Origin: Amphritea sp.
Lineage (GTDB): Bacteria > Pseudomonadota > Gammaproteobacteria > Pseudomonadales > Balneatricaceae
Length of the DNA stretch: 53,431 bases
Direction of reading: 5' to 3'
Assembly (NCBI GenBank): GCA_025800245.1
Contig: JAOXSA010000524.1
Location: 1 to 53,431 of the forward strand
Shown here: positions 42,601-46,735 of the stretch, in pieces
Numbering within the stretch: position 1 is the first letter of the stretch
Layout of the letters: every line of letters starts with the position of its first letter
The notes under the pieces: generated by a model
Database searches by the model: none
Told to the model about the DNA's origin: nothing
Seen by the model: the letters and a program-made list of their open reading frames with translations, nothing else
Translations under genes and position numbers: made by a program

Positions 42601-44221
42601 CGGAGGCAGCGATACTATCGAAGCCGGTGACGGAAACAACACCGTATTCGGTGGTACCCATGGTGATGATATCGATTCCGGTATCGGGAACAGTATTCTG
42701 ATGGGCGATAACGGTGTTGTTGAACTGAACACTCTCGGTACTCAGCGGGTGCAGGTCACCAGCGAACTGAGTACGTTGGGCGGTGATGATGACATCATGG
42801 CCCGTGGCGGTAATAATCTGGTGTTCGGTAATGTCGGTGATGACCGTATTGAAACCGGCGCCGGTGATGATGTGATCTTTGGTGATAATGGTGTAGCGGA
42901 GTACGTCAACGGTCTGGTGGATCGCTACTACACCACTGATACCGAGCAATCTACCTCCGGCGATGACACCCTGATAGGCGGTGCCGGTAATGACCTGATC
43001 TTCGGTGGTCTGGGCAATGAAACCGTATTCGGCGGTGCTGGTGATGACAAGGTTGTGGGTGATCTGGGTGAAGCTGATTACAACTCCGATGACAGTGATC
43101 CTCTGACTCTGGATCGGGTGTTCAGTAAAAACTCTGATATTGGTGGTGAAGATGAGATTCACGGTGGTGCCGATAATGATGTGATCATCGGTGGTGCCAG
43201 CAGCGATAAGTTGTTTGGTGATGACGGCGACGATTTCATCTCCGGTGACGGTGGTCTGGGCATATACAGTAACGGCGAACTGGCCAGTGCTGAGACCTCT
43301 GAGCTGTTTATCGGTGGTGATGACGAACTCAGTGGTGGTGCTGATAACGATATTCTGTTCGGTGGTTTCGGTAGCGATCTGTTCTTCGGTAGTCTGACAG
43401 AGGATGCTCTGGTGGGCGAATATGGCCGTGCGCTGATTGATACCACCCGGGACGGCTTTGAGCAGGGCGTGTTTGTCGTGCGGCTGGGCCAGGGCAGCCT
43501 TGACCTGATTGCCAGCACTCAGTTTGGCCTTTATAACGATAAGCTCAGTGGTATTGGTTTCACGCCAATCAGTCAGTTCACGCCGCTGACCTCGGTAGGT
43601 CTGCAGGTTGATGAAAACGGCAGCCTGACGACGACTGACAATAACCGCAGCCACTCCAGTTCTCTGGGCGGCAGTAACGTGACTACCGGGGATGTACTGA
43701 GTTCACTGGCAGCGACCGCGGCTGGTAACGATCAGGAGTCTGAAACCAATACCGAAGAGACAGAAGAGCAGCAGGCATGTTACAACGATGATGGCATGCT
43801 GGTGGATTGCCCTGAACCGGAAGCAGAGGCTCAGGGTGAAGCACAGGATGTGGCGCCTGTTGCTGAAGAAACACAGACTGGTGAACCTGCCATTGAAACC
43901 GAAGCGGTTGACGGGCAGTCTGAAGAGAATGGTGAACAGCAAGAGCCTCAGCTTGCTCCGGAAGCATCACTGCAGGATAACGCTGAAGCGGCTACCGCAG
44001 CTGCGATCGCTGCTCTGGCTGGCTGGAAACTGGCCAGCGGTGAGCGCGATAATAAGCGAGTATCGGTCAAAGGTTTCAGCGAACTGCGTCACAAGCAGCG
44101 TCGGATGAAGCGTTGGGATGAAGCTGAGCAGCGCTTTATTGATGATGAAGCTGAAGGTCGCGAAACGAGTGTAACAAACAGTGACTGGGAACAGGCGCTG
44201 GGTAATATCAAGAAACATTAA
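24689..44221 (+). CDS. Giant RTX protein with LEPR-XLL-like N-terminus and DUF4347 domain (about 6,510 residues)
   Basis: An uninterrupted frame of 19.5 kb, probably a secreted adhesin or surface/matrix protein. I chose the ATG at 24689 (after GGGGG) over a GTG at 24662. Layout in approximate residues: 1-20 lysine-rich; 23-36 LEALENRVLLSADL, like the LEPR-XLL motif; 37-130 acidic linker; 133-345 DUF4347 with H244 and C287; 440-1420 RTX block I (GGxGxDxL calcium-binding repeats); 1440-2960 long Asp/Leu/Phe-rich beta-like region; 2985-3178 RTX block II; 3180-4350 mixed with scattered RTX motifs; 4350-5120 helical; 5170-6250 RTX block III with about 14 repeats carrying GDNG; 6250-6510 acidic C-terminal part with C6364 and C6374, an alanine-rich hydrophobic stretch (6434-6450) and a basic end. 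There is no classical Sec signal peptide and no clear type I C-terminal signal. RTX repeats usually fold on calcium after export. Confidence 0.93.
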   Translation: MSKLFGKKKGARKASKKKQNLQLEALENRVLLSADLGISASDLQQPQSGEVIESELQLETLEGSEFEPQTIAVDDSLTRLADELIVAEGEAFAGEETTPETAPEAAADGETNEQEQALSPEALYLAQQVQAQEIIIVDAGIPQLESVLNELFNTSESGVSEAISSLNPSESASVPAAAPAADSASQEEQPAETLVGLSLEDQIRFNAEREVKIFVLSAEQDGVAQVGSILDYFDNVAAVHLLSHGSAGALFLGNSQLNSQQLRQNSQQIKRWGNALTADGDLLLYGCDVAAGTDGQGFIEQLADLTGADVAASDDDTGNGDQADWDLEHQTGQVDAAILSSSVMQGVLATTPTDGNDTLTVTANTAGLKGDDSYQFNSLPASTVTVTEKKNEGTDTLNLSGISEALIITIKKDNVVEVSNSSGAVKIRATYVENIIGGSGNDTIYVQKGAELKGYLDGNGGTNTLSYTDPDAGLLSDKSYTGSVAVDFGTDGDDNGKATAIDGFALNGIRNIDVVEGGKKNDFLKGSTAADDLSGGKGDDALSGNAGNDQLKGDAGDDWLDGGAGSDTVEGGAGSDTLIASADGDTLKGGTGNDIYQFSSSTNWNGTTVTENNNEGSDTLDFSRVSEDLTFTLNDVAATGYTIAAAGQTVSGAKNVERITAGSGNNTFQFKNGWADLLLIDADASATVTLDLSDVTDDLTIRVKADGSVEIEDANGHRALIENVDHITGGQGSNTYIIEEGATLAGNLTGGSGTNILDYSEYKAALDLKTSSTPPGVSGTLSGTFQIVGSSKQDLLQAESSGQTLSGGDGDDYLLGDAGDDTLTGDKGDDIFAGGAGNDSFEGGKGDDTYYFTGNWGQDTGITEAAKGGSDTISFAGMDAVAATADLAAIDQIAAVTNDLTLTVDAGVLNVTDGPGASANSLTVAASSFQHIENLLGGSGSNIYEFKNNWWQNGLDQINLDDSASSDGTLDFSAVTSDLTFEISKDGDVTVVKVSTVVSGKVYTVIARGVENLIGGEGDNQYQFAAGAALAGDLTGFSGTGANAGTATLDFADYGEAVAIDLQTATATTVADATNKLVGGTLSNINDLTGSDHDDQLTGDSQINRLDGGAGADTLKGGAGNDILIGGKGSDTLEGEAGDDTYVVDKQWGKLDIGLSPTQTDTINDNSDNNTLDLTGISKDLKLSFTDGATGTNVEVAVALTAGSNKIRINEASSDWTINTGAGDDTVIVARDADFGGTLDTGDGINVLDYYHGTQNNRIDSYNSAVTVDLSADSATGFGSLSGIRDVYGSDADGQDSLTGDDQDNTFYVGTWGELDGDASRQHTIDGGGGSDTVSFLNFSASDFDITADLSTGEATYDGTGEVIAGLTAIENLTGGAGDDTLIGDLLANILNGGAGDDTLRGGEGDDIYAFDSGFGLDTIEEQLDEGTDRLDFTGVNEELTFNNGRVNQDPTVTEPEVDLATALGRAVTVTDGSNTLTADFNVEKFDGVKDTDKLFQSNVTLTTDVQDDILSGLEALKSLVDGLSAGYSEFADLLALQLPLVNSTLADLLKDGSDVPVDFATVIGTELQTRIDALRTLFWGADPTATANDGNTTNTDAVLALTDGNGDPLFRISENTRLLEFATTLELFEGTKSLGLDLGGTLSAIPGLNVDLNPDVTARATFDFAFGVIPADPADPANNLEFHVADPSLNLLVSLQDTAINAALDFGLVAASIDDGSLAMTIDLGLGAEGDLSQTVIEDTVTNGTYDSLFSLKTGAETGITAELPIDVDTSGLGIDIPALPTITLATPEFPEFPSLSELADLFGDLDWSLPDLSDLLDLSAISMDQLFSMLRSGLNYLVSNFDFDMQIPGLGISLDDIFKNIPGLDLGLQDFLNKLLDPLNSFDLSLGLQGLEDWLNAELARLLPGFPALALPQFDFEWDGFNLDIDFDFDLGLNDLLAALSLDPLSLDFDLDLSALTSFLNLPANFDPAKLGLTLDSSAQLFVDAELDIDFELDLAVQEYAKAVLANKGTSGIDLLDYAFIGDDTQIGVEASAGANDIDVEASLSISDSLPDIGFWIEDGIAVIQAAAVVALPQVSNGRYQLSGFNVSNFSIDAGGSAALDLPMFLGTNSLPMGGSEDDLNGDGIADNVLHAGFDFDTSGLTSPEVIAPNFAGFNLIAFLNDPATILAGLEGMFGSIKSMMADQLGGLGLPFIGDVLKDSGAFVDQLRDNMLGDKTGDVYADGTLGKSLQDAAANGDDVISLIREAMYNELGDYLQIVATDSDGNPLFDDLGNILYRDVQSADDIGLVLTAEGELTFNVLLAGSVFEGLNDYRVRYSDSDPTLIEKRYLEAPINFDLSAPGLGLKTGPEDKIEISLDYFFGLGFGLDGEGFFLDTAGVTAAGEELGLTLDASLSDGTSLTGTLGFLQMRLEEIDDDDGNSGLRGKIAIDITDNDDDRWRVSENLELIASVSADANVDLKATLDMDFGGVDLALPGAHTKIHYDQELADITWSTGSSFNASFFETPQVILEDVTIDVGDLFSGFIGPIALELDPFLGKDSELRRVIDILTTDVDLGIAKLNLLDIAVIALNAKNPGTGDTLRTTVTALKAVSDFIALAAEAAKTGTSIEVNFGTFDLGGSLVTSDSNAIDNGDFTQQGSQQDSTQAVNNSSASESQKTLVKQLGTSPGSIMFPIMYDPMTAIGLLLGKDVDLFIYDTPDINFLIEYEQSFPIFTGLNAVIKGGLEVYSDFFFGFDTTGIRSWFEKFEASDYDFDAAIGNLDDIFDGFFIADWAVSDTGVLQEGDDVAEVVMNVTFAAGAALGIGGLVEAGVLGGIEAQIGLNLHDLPKPGTGGDNQPPAIYDGKIRFDEIATIIQHNPLCLFDMEGAIKAFLEAYLWVGVKVFGSKITLFEASKRFVEVTIATFEWKCPEFPDPEVATINNGVMTLAYKDADGRRAAQEQYTVSMEEVDLTDDNIDNPVEMLAVNGNGHTEYFDPNLVTKIVATGTDGNDLFEIDTSVDADLEIHTGAGDDYVILTGKQNENRSRKVFGDDGDDTIIGTDMADYLDGGAGNDNIRSKKGVDEIYGGSGNDFIWAEGDDLGTSGNTNGYANYIDAGDGADRILTGDGNDRIIAGLGDDTVDSGAGVDTIDTGDGADFIDAGTGADVIVAGAGDDSLNWEVGDGADDFDGGAGTDEIFMAGYQVNPEQFYEADTSNYIVDDAQTDTVVVSDNSGNTDIAWQHGNGAAVTLTSSSVETLSLDTGRGADDITIENLKDTATDSVKLSTGTLRTLKTESRAVKERNSDGDLVDTSETQDFKILDIQDDGAVDKVTVEGTSGADDYLISTVESSGVDGETQTAIRYEQLDGGTDVAGNPTSHVVVDVYDLEATDKTQLETLAGNDTIDAQGVTQQLVNELFMDSGADDDTIVGSSLAGTSDVIIGGTGSDRLTGAVGVDKFYEQSIVGDSNNAGDTDVLVEMRDAYFTLKNQQLVIDDSALSNQYGNETETFTQIFENAELTGLDSANQFTVTDWSGGGILDGGKGGDSYTLELAQLASGRQYLNVDDSGASGIDTLIYKGSAGDDTIQLDTVYKRDEDVEKRFTDSRWTEYGAHGDGLIIAHFDSSDNFAKADLDDEDALMQVNEAGLSAGQDYQVVNYNSVEQVTVFGGEGHDKFISDGSATQIDVFGDGGDDQFYVGSVLETETVLVEGQEVTIVNQITDGANFNGSAFFGGEGDDYFEVNHNAADIGLYGDNGDDTFFIKALLTQDDDGELLDIDSGVANVSGVSQGENPNDTREVDVDTLVYVENANVSIDGGAGFDSVALVGTVLSDTFYVYVEEDPDTGETVQRIYGAGVKLQKLLNIERLQLLTGGGDDTVYLYGVDMGLIGDMVIKTGSGSDVVHVGGPEQIINLNFPKNSDLFYSQVEGFKVDQDAEGNFQYAGMVSGMPFYRIDEVDRVVPFEVENPARTLQVVMPESYDINAFVSPVLIDGGEGVHDQIIVNNQQGAANLRFANTDLKRKEVSFDYDQFSLTSGGNDFVSDILADAETRLVAQALLASAAGDYIRFQDRYYDTSLVDQLNGDQLNQLVIPEGLSYFNIQNTLNADGSISYARDLLIDLATKFNLDLEWTIVDHPDPTRADPDGDGDTSDGEKLYELLSIKTAAGDDVAFEAQHKETVIYDINGNVAILKDITAMTLKTNADLTVDFAAGAVTKVEEIRSDAMNTLGVLGEVPELHITGMNDITLNLSEKDQVNGSVLEVDNNLFGTETVTDQSGTTQIFSTDDKLHIQGGNASDDIRIQQTAAEVIAHGNDGDDTITVGKNGRLDQIGDQVYLFGDAGDDSIILDREQDASDADVEMDKNLLQHSTGFEQLSRITSALTLQNITDDENDLLEEKLKEASDPYADAAFAVNSGDLNTAANEIAEDALTQLLAVLQNGKTELQTSVTDAADTLRENDQLLLENQIKLYTRARYFESNNIDTALLNKMTTLGLLTYFRVDYSYNILGIDIGPINAHSSINGVQGGFNAAENWLRTFASQVNITDDDGNAQSIDLGDTSGNRGLLQQLLENGAGESDLYSLVNDALNEITKTVFSASEDGGDWLDVDFRLDLFSWAVHSSNDNTVRAYAKIYDTLINDYIGTQQIYYDLLKDRGLTDAEINNLYNTFQSSTAIRGFDINDPLANGKNYFSADLVGSVDDVNIDLSATILSHQTQTVINQLNDLDLNRSNSFADQYDDRFDALIAKVSTALNNGDYSQATLASIENDLAALISSSNPYSGSSLSASEQLVLAPVYNFMAGNTENGLSDLLGSVVDLRTAMSGADFNAVITAAAAASNYADNEALFKTANFGKVKDAYATASELIDSYLTYAAGQPDMENLPTAVVDVLKNIKILDRAVERFAAFVDALEGGFDFNTFRSDYLANQEEVQTFVANHPEYVAYLQSESRFEAMVASLTQDAKDTITLAALNEQQYQLLLAARDQAVSDFATLTSVLQSAYNVQVNHWWFWGGPRYIQLDYTVDHRYVQQKELVERLNTQLALAGQYYSASDSQISRLNSLLTGYEGEETTLEAQLAALGSQYEAAKDELNAQYLVLKELSSFAVEVIKARGPDQNIDSFADDSSLISEMISFYDQYSILDEDATQDPLHTNQFLTEVRDDQGNLVRGTTQSSVIFKEDSRDYAAVTSVTGMTEDGISIHVGYDDTETLTLKTGAGNDQVQILDTLGQLDSEVYIQTGGGDDEITVSDENDTTDGITSHLIVEAGSGSNKLHINDIADGTLGADGDTITMTNTLPGRTGYTSVTGISSGQIHYSGSYGQGVTLQAGIGDDDITIDGVIADAHTTILAGQGDDDVTVTANTVRSGTDNTELTIKGELGRDIVDATASGFAVTIEGNEGDDSLYGSVHNDDISGNDGHDLIIAGLGQDTIAGNAGNDIIFGDLGELFQADGVTAWDTRVARDLLTRVESLTGGDNDTIDGGTDNDTIIAGAGADTVTDSDGNDLVFGDHGLVTYIAGMAAVIASRHTSEGGDDEIRLTDGDNVVIGGNGNDKIFTADGTDIVLGDNGQVSYSGAELTSVTSTDPAIGGNDEITLGAGTNTVVAGIGDDTVRSAAGGMNRVIGDNGELTYTNGNLSLMTSASVLNGGALGGDDTFVMGDGENRIIAGVGSDRITTATGTDHILADNGNFVIDPATQTLLSANSADPALGGDDILNLGDAAVGDVKVVIAGVGADDLTAGEGEHHVIGDHGKLIYQSNGILQQAINDGVAGGDDTIRLNTTGNGNNVVVGGAGADTVNTGTGSDYILADHGELNFVGGIITSGRSSDTGEGGDDRLTLGDGNKLVIGGFGSDTIVAGAGDSRILGDNGELIYGNGILRTITTQDSTAVTGGVDNITVGNGEHIVMGGTHGDFIHSGDGNGILIGDNGTATFAADGKRISVASEVSSLGGDDTITATGGNNIALGGVGNDSITTGADDDAIFGDNGRLDYTNGILTGYSTTDTLETTGGSDTIEAGDGNNTVFGGTHGDDIDSGIGNSILMGDNGVVELNTLGTQRVQVTSELSTLGGDDDIMARGGNNLVFGNVGDDRIETGAGDDVIFGDNGVAEYVNGLVDRYYTTDTEQSTSGDDTLIGGAGNDLIFGGLGNETVFGGAGDDKVVGDLGEADYNSDDSDPLTLDRVFSKNSDIGGEDEIHGGADNDVIIGGASSDKLFGDDGDDFISGDGGLGIYSNGELASAETSELFIGGDDELSGGADNDILFGGFGSDLFFGSLTEDALVGEYGRALIDTTRDGFEQGVFVVRLGQGSLDLIASTQFGLYNDKLSGIGFTPISQFTPLTSVGLQVDENGSLTTTDNNRSHSSSLGGSNVTTGDVLSSLAATAAGNDQESETNTEETEEQQACYNDDGMLVDCPEPEAEAQGEAQDVAPVAEETQTGEPAIETEAVDGQSEENGEQQEPQLAPEASLQDNAEAATAAAIAALAGWKLASGERDNKRVSVKGFSELRHKQRRMKRWDEAEQRFIDDEAEGRETSVTNSDWEQALGNIKKH
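40909..43290 (+). repeat. About 14 degenerate tandem repeats of roughly 55-65 codons inside the giant gene
   Basis: Each unit has the plan GDNGxLxY-x-NG, a variable loop of about 15 residues, GGDDxIxxGxG, an IxGGxGxDxI segment and then the next GDNG. Heads include GDHG, GDNG, ADNG, ADHG and GDLG. The last units near 43000-43290 contain two or three extra classical RTX nonapeptides. DNA identity between units is moderate, so the array is old rather than freshly amplified. Confidence 0.8.
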
Positions 44222-44237
44222 TGGATAAGGAGCCGAC

Positions 44238-44558
44238 ATGGCAGATCAAGAGAAGAAGGTTCAGGGGCCAACTATTCGCTGGGATGACTCTAAAATGCAG
44301 AGCACCTATGCGAATGTTTGCAACGTTTCCAGCACCCGTGAAGAAATCACACTGCTGTTTGGTCTGAATCAGGCCTGGAATGCCCAGCAGAAACAGCTGA
44401 CCATCGAGTTGTCTGATCGCATTATTCTGAACCCTTATGCGGCGAAGCGGATGGCGAATCTGCTGAACAATGTGCTGGCTCAGTATGAAGAGCGTTTCGG
44501 AGAGATTGGTCAGGGTAGCCCCGAGGCTGAAGAAGCTGTTAAAGCTGAGAGCCACTGA
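44238..44558 (+). CDS. Small DUF3467-family protein
   Basis: A soluble protein of 106 residues with the family plan: a first strand around STYANVCNVSSTREEITLLFG, then ELSDRIILNPYAAKRMANLL and a final helix AQYEERFGEI. The function of DUF3467 is not established. It starts 16 bases after the giant gene with an AAGGAG ribosome site, so the two are almost surely co-expressed. Small size, no signal peptide, and a place between a giant secreted protein and its transport genes suggest a cytoplasmic chaperone or regulator of secretion; this is inference. Confidence 0.82.
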   Translation: MADQEKKVQGPTIRWDDSKMQSTYANVCNVSSTREEITLLFGLNQAWNAQQKQLTIELSDRIILNPYAAKRMANLLNNVLAQYEERFGEIGQGSPEAEEAVKAESH

Positions 44559-44573
44559 TCTCTTTCTTATGAC

Positions 44574-44596
44574 TATGCCCGGTTCTGCCGGGCATA
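44574..44596 (+). terminator. Hairpin after the DUF3467 gene (weak terminator)
   Basis: TATGCCCGG-TTCTG-CCGGGCATA is a perfect 9-bp stem 15 bases after the stop codon. Only TTAA follows, so it may protect the 3' end or end transcription only partly. Confidence 0.5.
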
Positions 44597-44625
44597 TTAA
44601 CCCGGCTCCCAAATACCTTCATTCA

Positions 44626-44722
44626 GGATAAGCTAAAAGCCGCATATCCAGGCAGGGCTTACAGGTAATAGTGGTTCTATTGGCAAAAGCCATAACGCAG
44701 AGATGCGGCTTTTAGCTTATCC
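44626..44722. repeat. 97-bp element with perfect 20-bp terminal inverted repeats
   Basis: The arms at 44626-44645 and 44703-44722 are exact reverse complements (20 of 20) around 57 bases without a gene. They could be the ends of a miniature inverted-repeat element. The following sequence CTAACATTATTTTTT also allows the folded arms to act as a terminator between the two halves of the locus. I see no flanking direct repeat. Confidence 0.8.
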
Positions 44723-44747
44723 CTAACATTATTTTTTAAAAAGAAAG

Positions 44748-44845
44748 GTCGCCCTTTGCTCGCTCTCGGACGGCGCTATCAGTGCTGGAAGTAGAATGAC
44801 TACTCCGGCACACTGCTATCTTGCCGAGAACAAGCAAAGGACGAC
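44748..44845. repeat. Second long imperfect palindrome of about 98 bp
   Basis: Arms of about 46 bases (44748-44794 and 44800-44845) are largely complementary, best at the outside (GTCG-CCTTTGCT against AGCAAAGG-CGAC), with a 5-base loop. The sequence is unrelated to the 97-bp element just before it. It could be another small palindromic element or a structured RNA leader of the downstream operon. Confidence 0.65.
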
Positions 44846-44849
44846 TGAA

Positions 44850-44878
44850 TTGAAGGTATTTGGGTGCAGGGTTAATAA
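44850..44878 (+). promoter_or_regulatory. Possible promoter for the GAF-HlyD operon
   Basis: TTGAAG (44850-44855), 17 bases and TAATAA (44873-44878) lie 30 bases before the start codon. Both boxes are weak matches, but some promoter is needed here if the palindromes upstream end transcription. Confidence 0.3.
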
Positions 44879-44908
44879 CGATTTCTGGTTGATCGAAGAA
44901 TTTCCCCT

Positions 44909-46735
44909 ATGCAGTTAGATTCGGAATCTGATAACGACCGTTTGCGTAAGGCCTGGGCCCAGTTCAGCGGTGCCGAGAGTTACACTGACTATTGTCAGTA
45001 CTGGCTGGCGCTGATGTGTACCCGTATCGGTGGTGTTACCCTGGCCACGCTGGTACTGGACAGCGGAGAAAATGGCTTTCTGCCAACCGCGATCTGGCCA
45101 GAGAAAAGTCAGCCGGATGAAGAGTTTACTGCTCTGATCGAAGAGGGCATTGAGGAAGCCTCAGGGCTTGTTCATAGCCTTTCAAATGGCCGCTACGGTG
45201 TTGCGTTCCCGATCCGTCTCGATGATGAGCTGGCTGGCGTTGTAGCGCTATCACTGAATGTTCCGAATATCCTGCTGCCCGAAGTGATGGAGCAGATTCA
45301 GTGGGGTAGTGCGTGGATTGAACTGTTGGTCCGGCGTCAGCGGGCCAAAGAGCAGACTGAGCAGTTTGATCGTCTTACTGGCGCGGTGGATCTGTTAGCG
45401 GCGATTCTCAGTGAAGAGCGGTTTCAGCCTGCGGCGCTGCGTTTCGTAAATGAATTGGCCGCTGCCTATCAGTGTGACCGGGTCAGCTTCGGTTTGATAC
45501 GTGGCCGCCAGTCGGAAGTGGTGGCGCTGTCGCACAGCGCACAGTTCGGCAAAAAAATGAACCTGATACGTCGTCTGTCCGGGGTGATGGATGAGGCTAT
45601 CCTGCAGCGTTCGGTGTTGAATTTCAGTGCAGGTGCCGAGCACAAGAGCCAACTGGTCATGAGAGAGCACGCCCAGTTTTCTCAGTCCGCCGGAAATGGC
45701 AATCTGCTGACGATTCCGCTGCACAGTGATAATGATTACTTCGGTGCAGTAACGCTGGAGCGGGCCGCCGGTCAGGCCTTCTCGGAGCAGGAACAGGGGC
45801 GGATACAGAGCATTGTCGCGCTCTCCAGTGAAGTGTTACGCAATAAAAAGCACCAGGACAGTGGTTGGTATGATCATCTGTTCCGCTCGGTGACCACTCA
45901 GCTGAAGCGGTTGTTCGGGGCGGGTTATCTGGGGCGGAAGCTGAGCGTTGTAGCTCTGTTACTGGTGGCTGTGTTCTTCATATTTGCTACCGGAACCTAT
46001 CGGGTAGCTGCAGACAGCGTGCTTGAGGGTGAAGTACGCAGGGCTGTAGTAGCACCGTTTGAGGGATATCTGGATGCCGCAGACGTCCGGGCCGGTGATC
46101 AGGTGACAGAAGGTCAGGAGATGAGTCGCCTCGATGACCGGGATCTGATGCTGGAGCGGTTGGGCTTTCTCAGTGAAGAGGCTAAGCTGCAGCGTCAGTA
46201 TGAGGAGGCCGTAGCGAACCGGGATAGGGCTGAAGCTCAGGTGTTGCAGGCCCAGCTGGAGCAGAATCGTGCACAGCTGAGTCTGGTTGAAAGCCAGTTG
46301 CAGCGTACCCGTCTGAAAGCGCCATTTGATGGTCTGGTAGTCAGTGGCGATCTGAGCCAGCGTCTCGGTAGTGCGGTGGAACAGGGGGAAATTCTGTTTG
46401 AAGTGGCCCCGCTGGATCGCTACCGGGTGATTCTCTGGGTAGATGAGCACAGAATGGCTGATATCAGTGAAGGGCTGCAGGGCCGCCTGGTGCTGAATGC
46501 GCTGCCGGAAGAGAGTTTCCCGTTTACCGTGAGTCAGGTTACCCCCGTTACTGAAGCCCGTGATGGCGGTAACTATTTCCGGGTAGAGGCTGAACTGGAT
46601 GACTCTGCTTCCCGTATCCGGCCGGGTATGGAAGGGGTCGGTAAGATTGAAGTAGATGAGCGTAATCTGTTCTGGATCTGGACCTATCCACTCTGGCAAT
46701 GGCTCAAACTTAAACTCTGGTCCTGGATTCCCTGA
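44909..46735 (+). CDS. GAF-domain / membrane / HlyD-type adaptor fusion
   Basis: The protein has 608 residues in three parts. Residues about 1-315 are cytoplasmic and contain one clear GAF-like domain (about 165-312) and a possible second, degenerate one before it (about 20-140). A single membrane segment follows at 345-362. The rest is a periplasmic HlyD-type adaptor: a lipoyl-like half-motif VVAPFEGYLDAADVRAGDQV (about 380-400), a coiled-coil hairpin (about 405-465), RTRLKAPFDGLVVSGDLS and a beta-barrel end. HlyD-type adaptors link an inner-membrane pump to TolC. The large cytoplasmic GAF part is unusual for an adaptor and suggests that transport is gated by a small ligand or by a partner. 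Its stop codon overlaps the next start by one base. Confidence 0.88.
   Translation: MQLDSESDNDRLRKAWAQFSGAESYTDYCQYWLALMCTRIGGVTLATLVLDSGENGFLPTAIWPEKSQPDEEFTALIEEGIEEASGLVHSLSNGRYGVAFPIRLDDELAGVVALSLNVPNILLPEVMEQIQWGSAWIELLVRRQRAKEQTEQFDRLTGAVDLLAAILSEERFQPAALRFVNELAAAYQCDRVSFGLIRGRQSEVVALSHSAQFGKKMNLIRRLSGVMDEAILQRSVLNFSAGAEHKSQLVMREHAQFSQSAGNGNLLTIPLHSDNDYFGAVTLERAAGQAFSEQEQGRIQSIVALSSEVLRNKKHQDSGWYDHLFRSVTTQLKRLFGAGYLGRKLSVVALLLVAVFFIFATGTYRVAADSVLEGEVRRAVVAPFEGYLDAADVRAGDQVTEGQEMSRLDDRDLMLERLGFLSEEAKLQRQYEEAVANRDRAEAQVLQAQLEQNRAQLSLVESQLQRTRLKAPFDGLVVSGDLSQRLGSAVEQGEILFEVAPLDRYRVILWVDEHRMADISEGLQGRLVLNALPEESFPFTVSQVTPVTEARDGGNYFRVEAELDDSASRIRPGMEGVGKIEVDERNLFWIWTYPLWQWLKLKLWSWIP

Noticed and set aside
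42236..43654. A 472-residue antisense frame rich in Ile, Thr and Val
   Set aside because: Its repeats mirror the GDNG repeats of the plus-strand gene, so it is a composition artefact.
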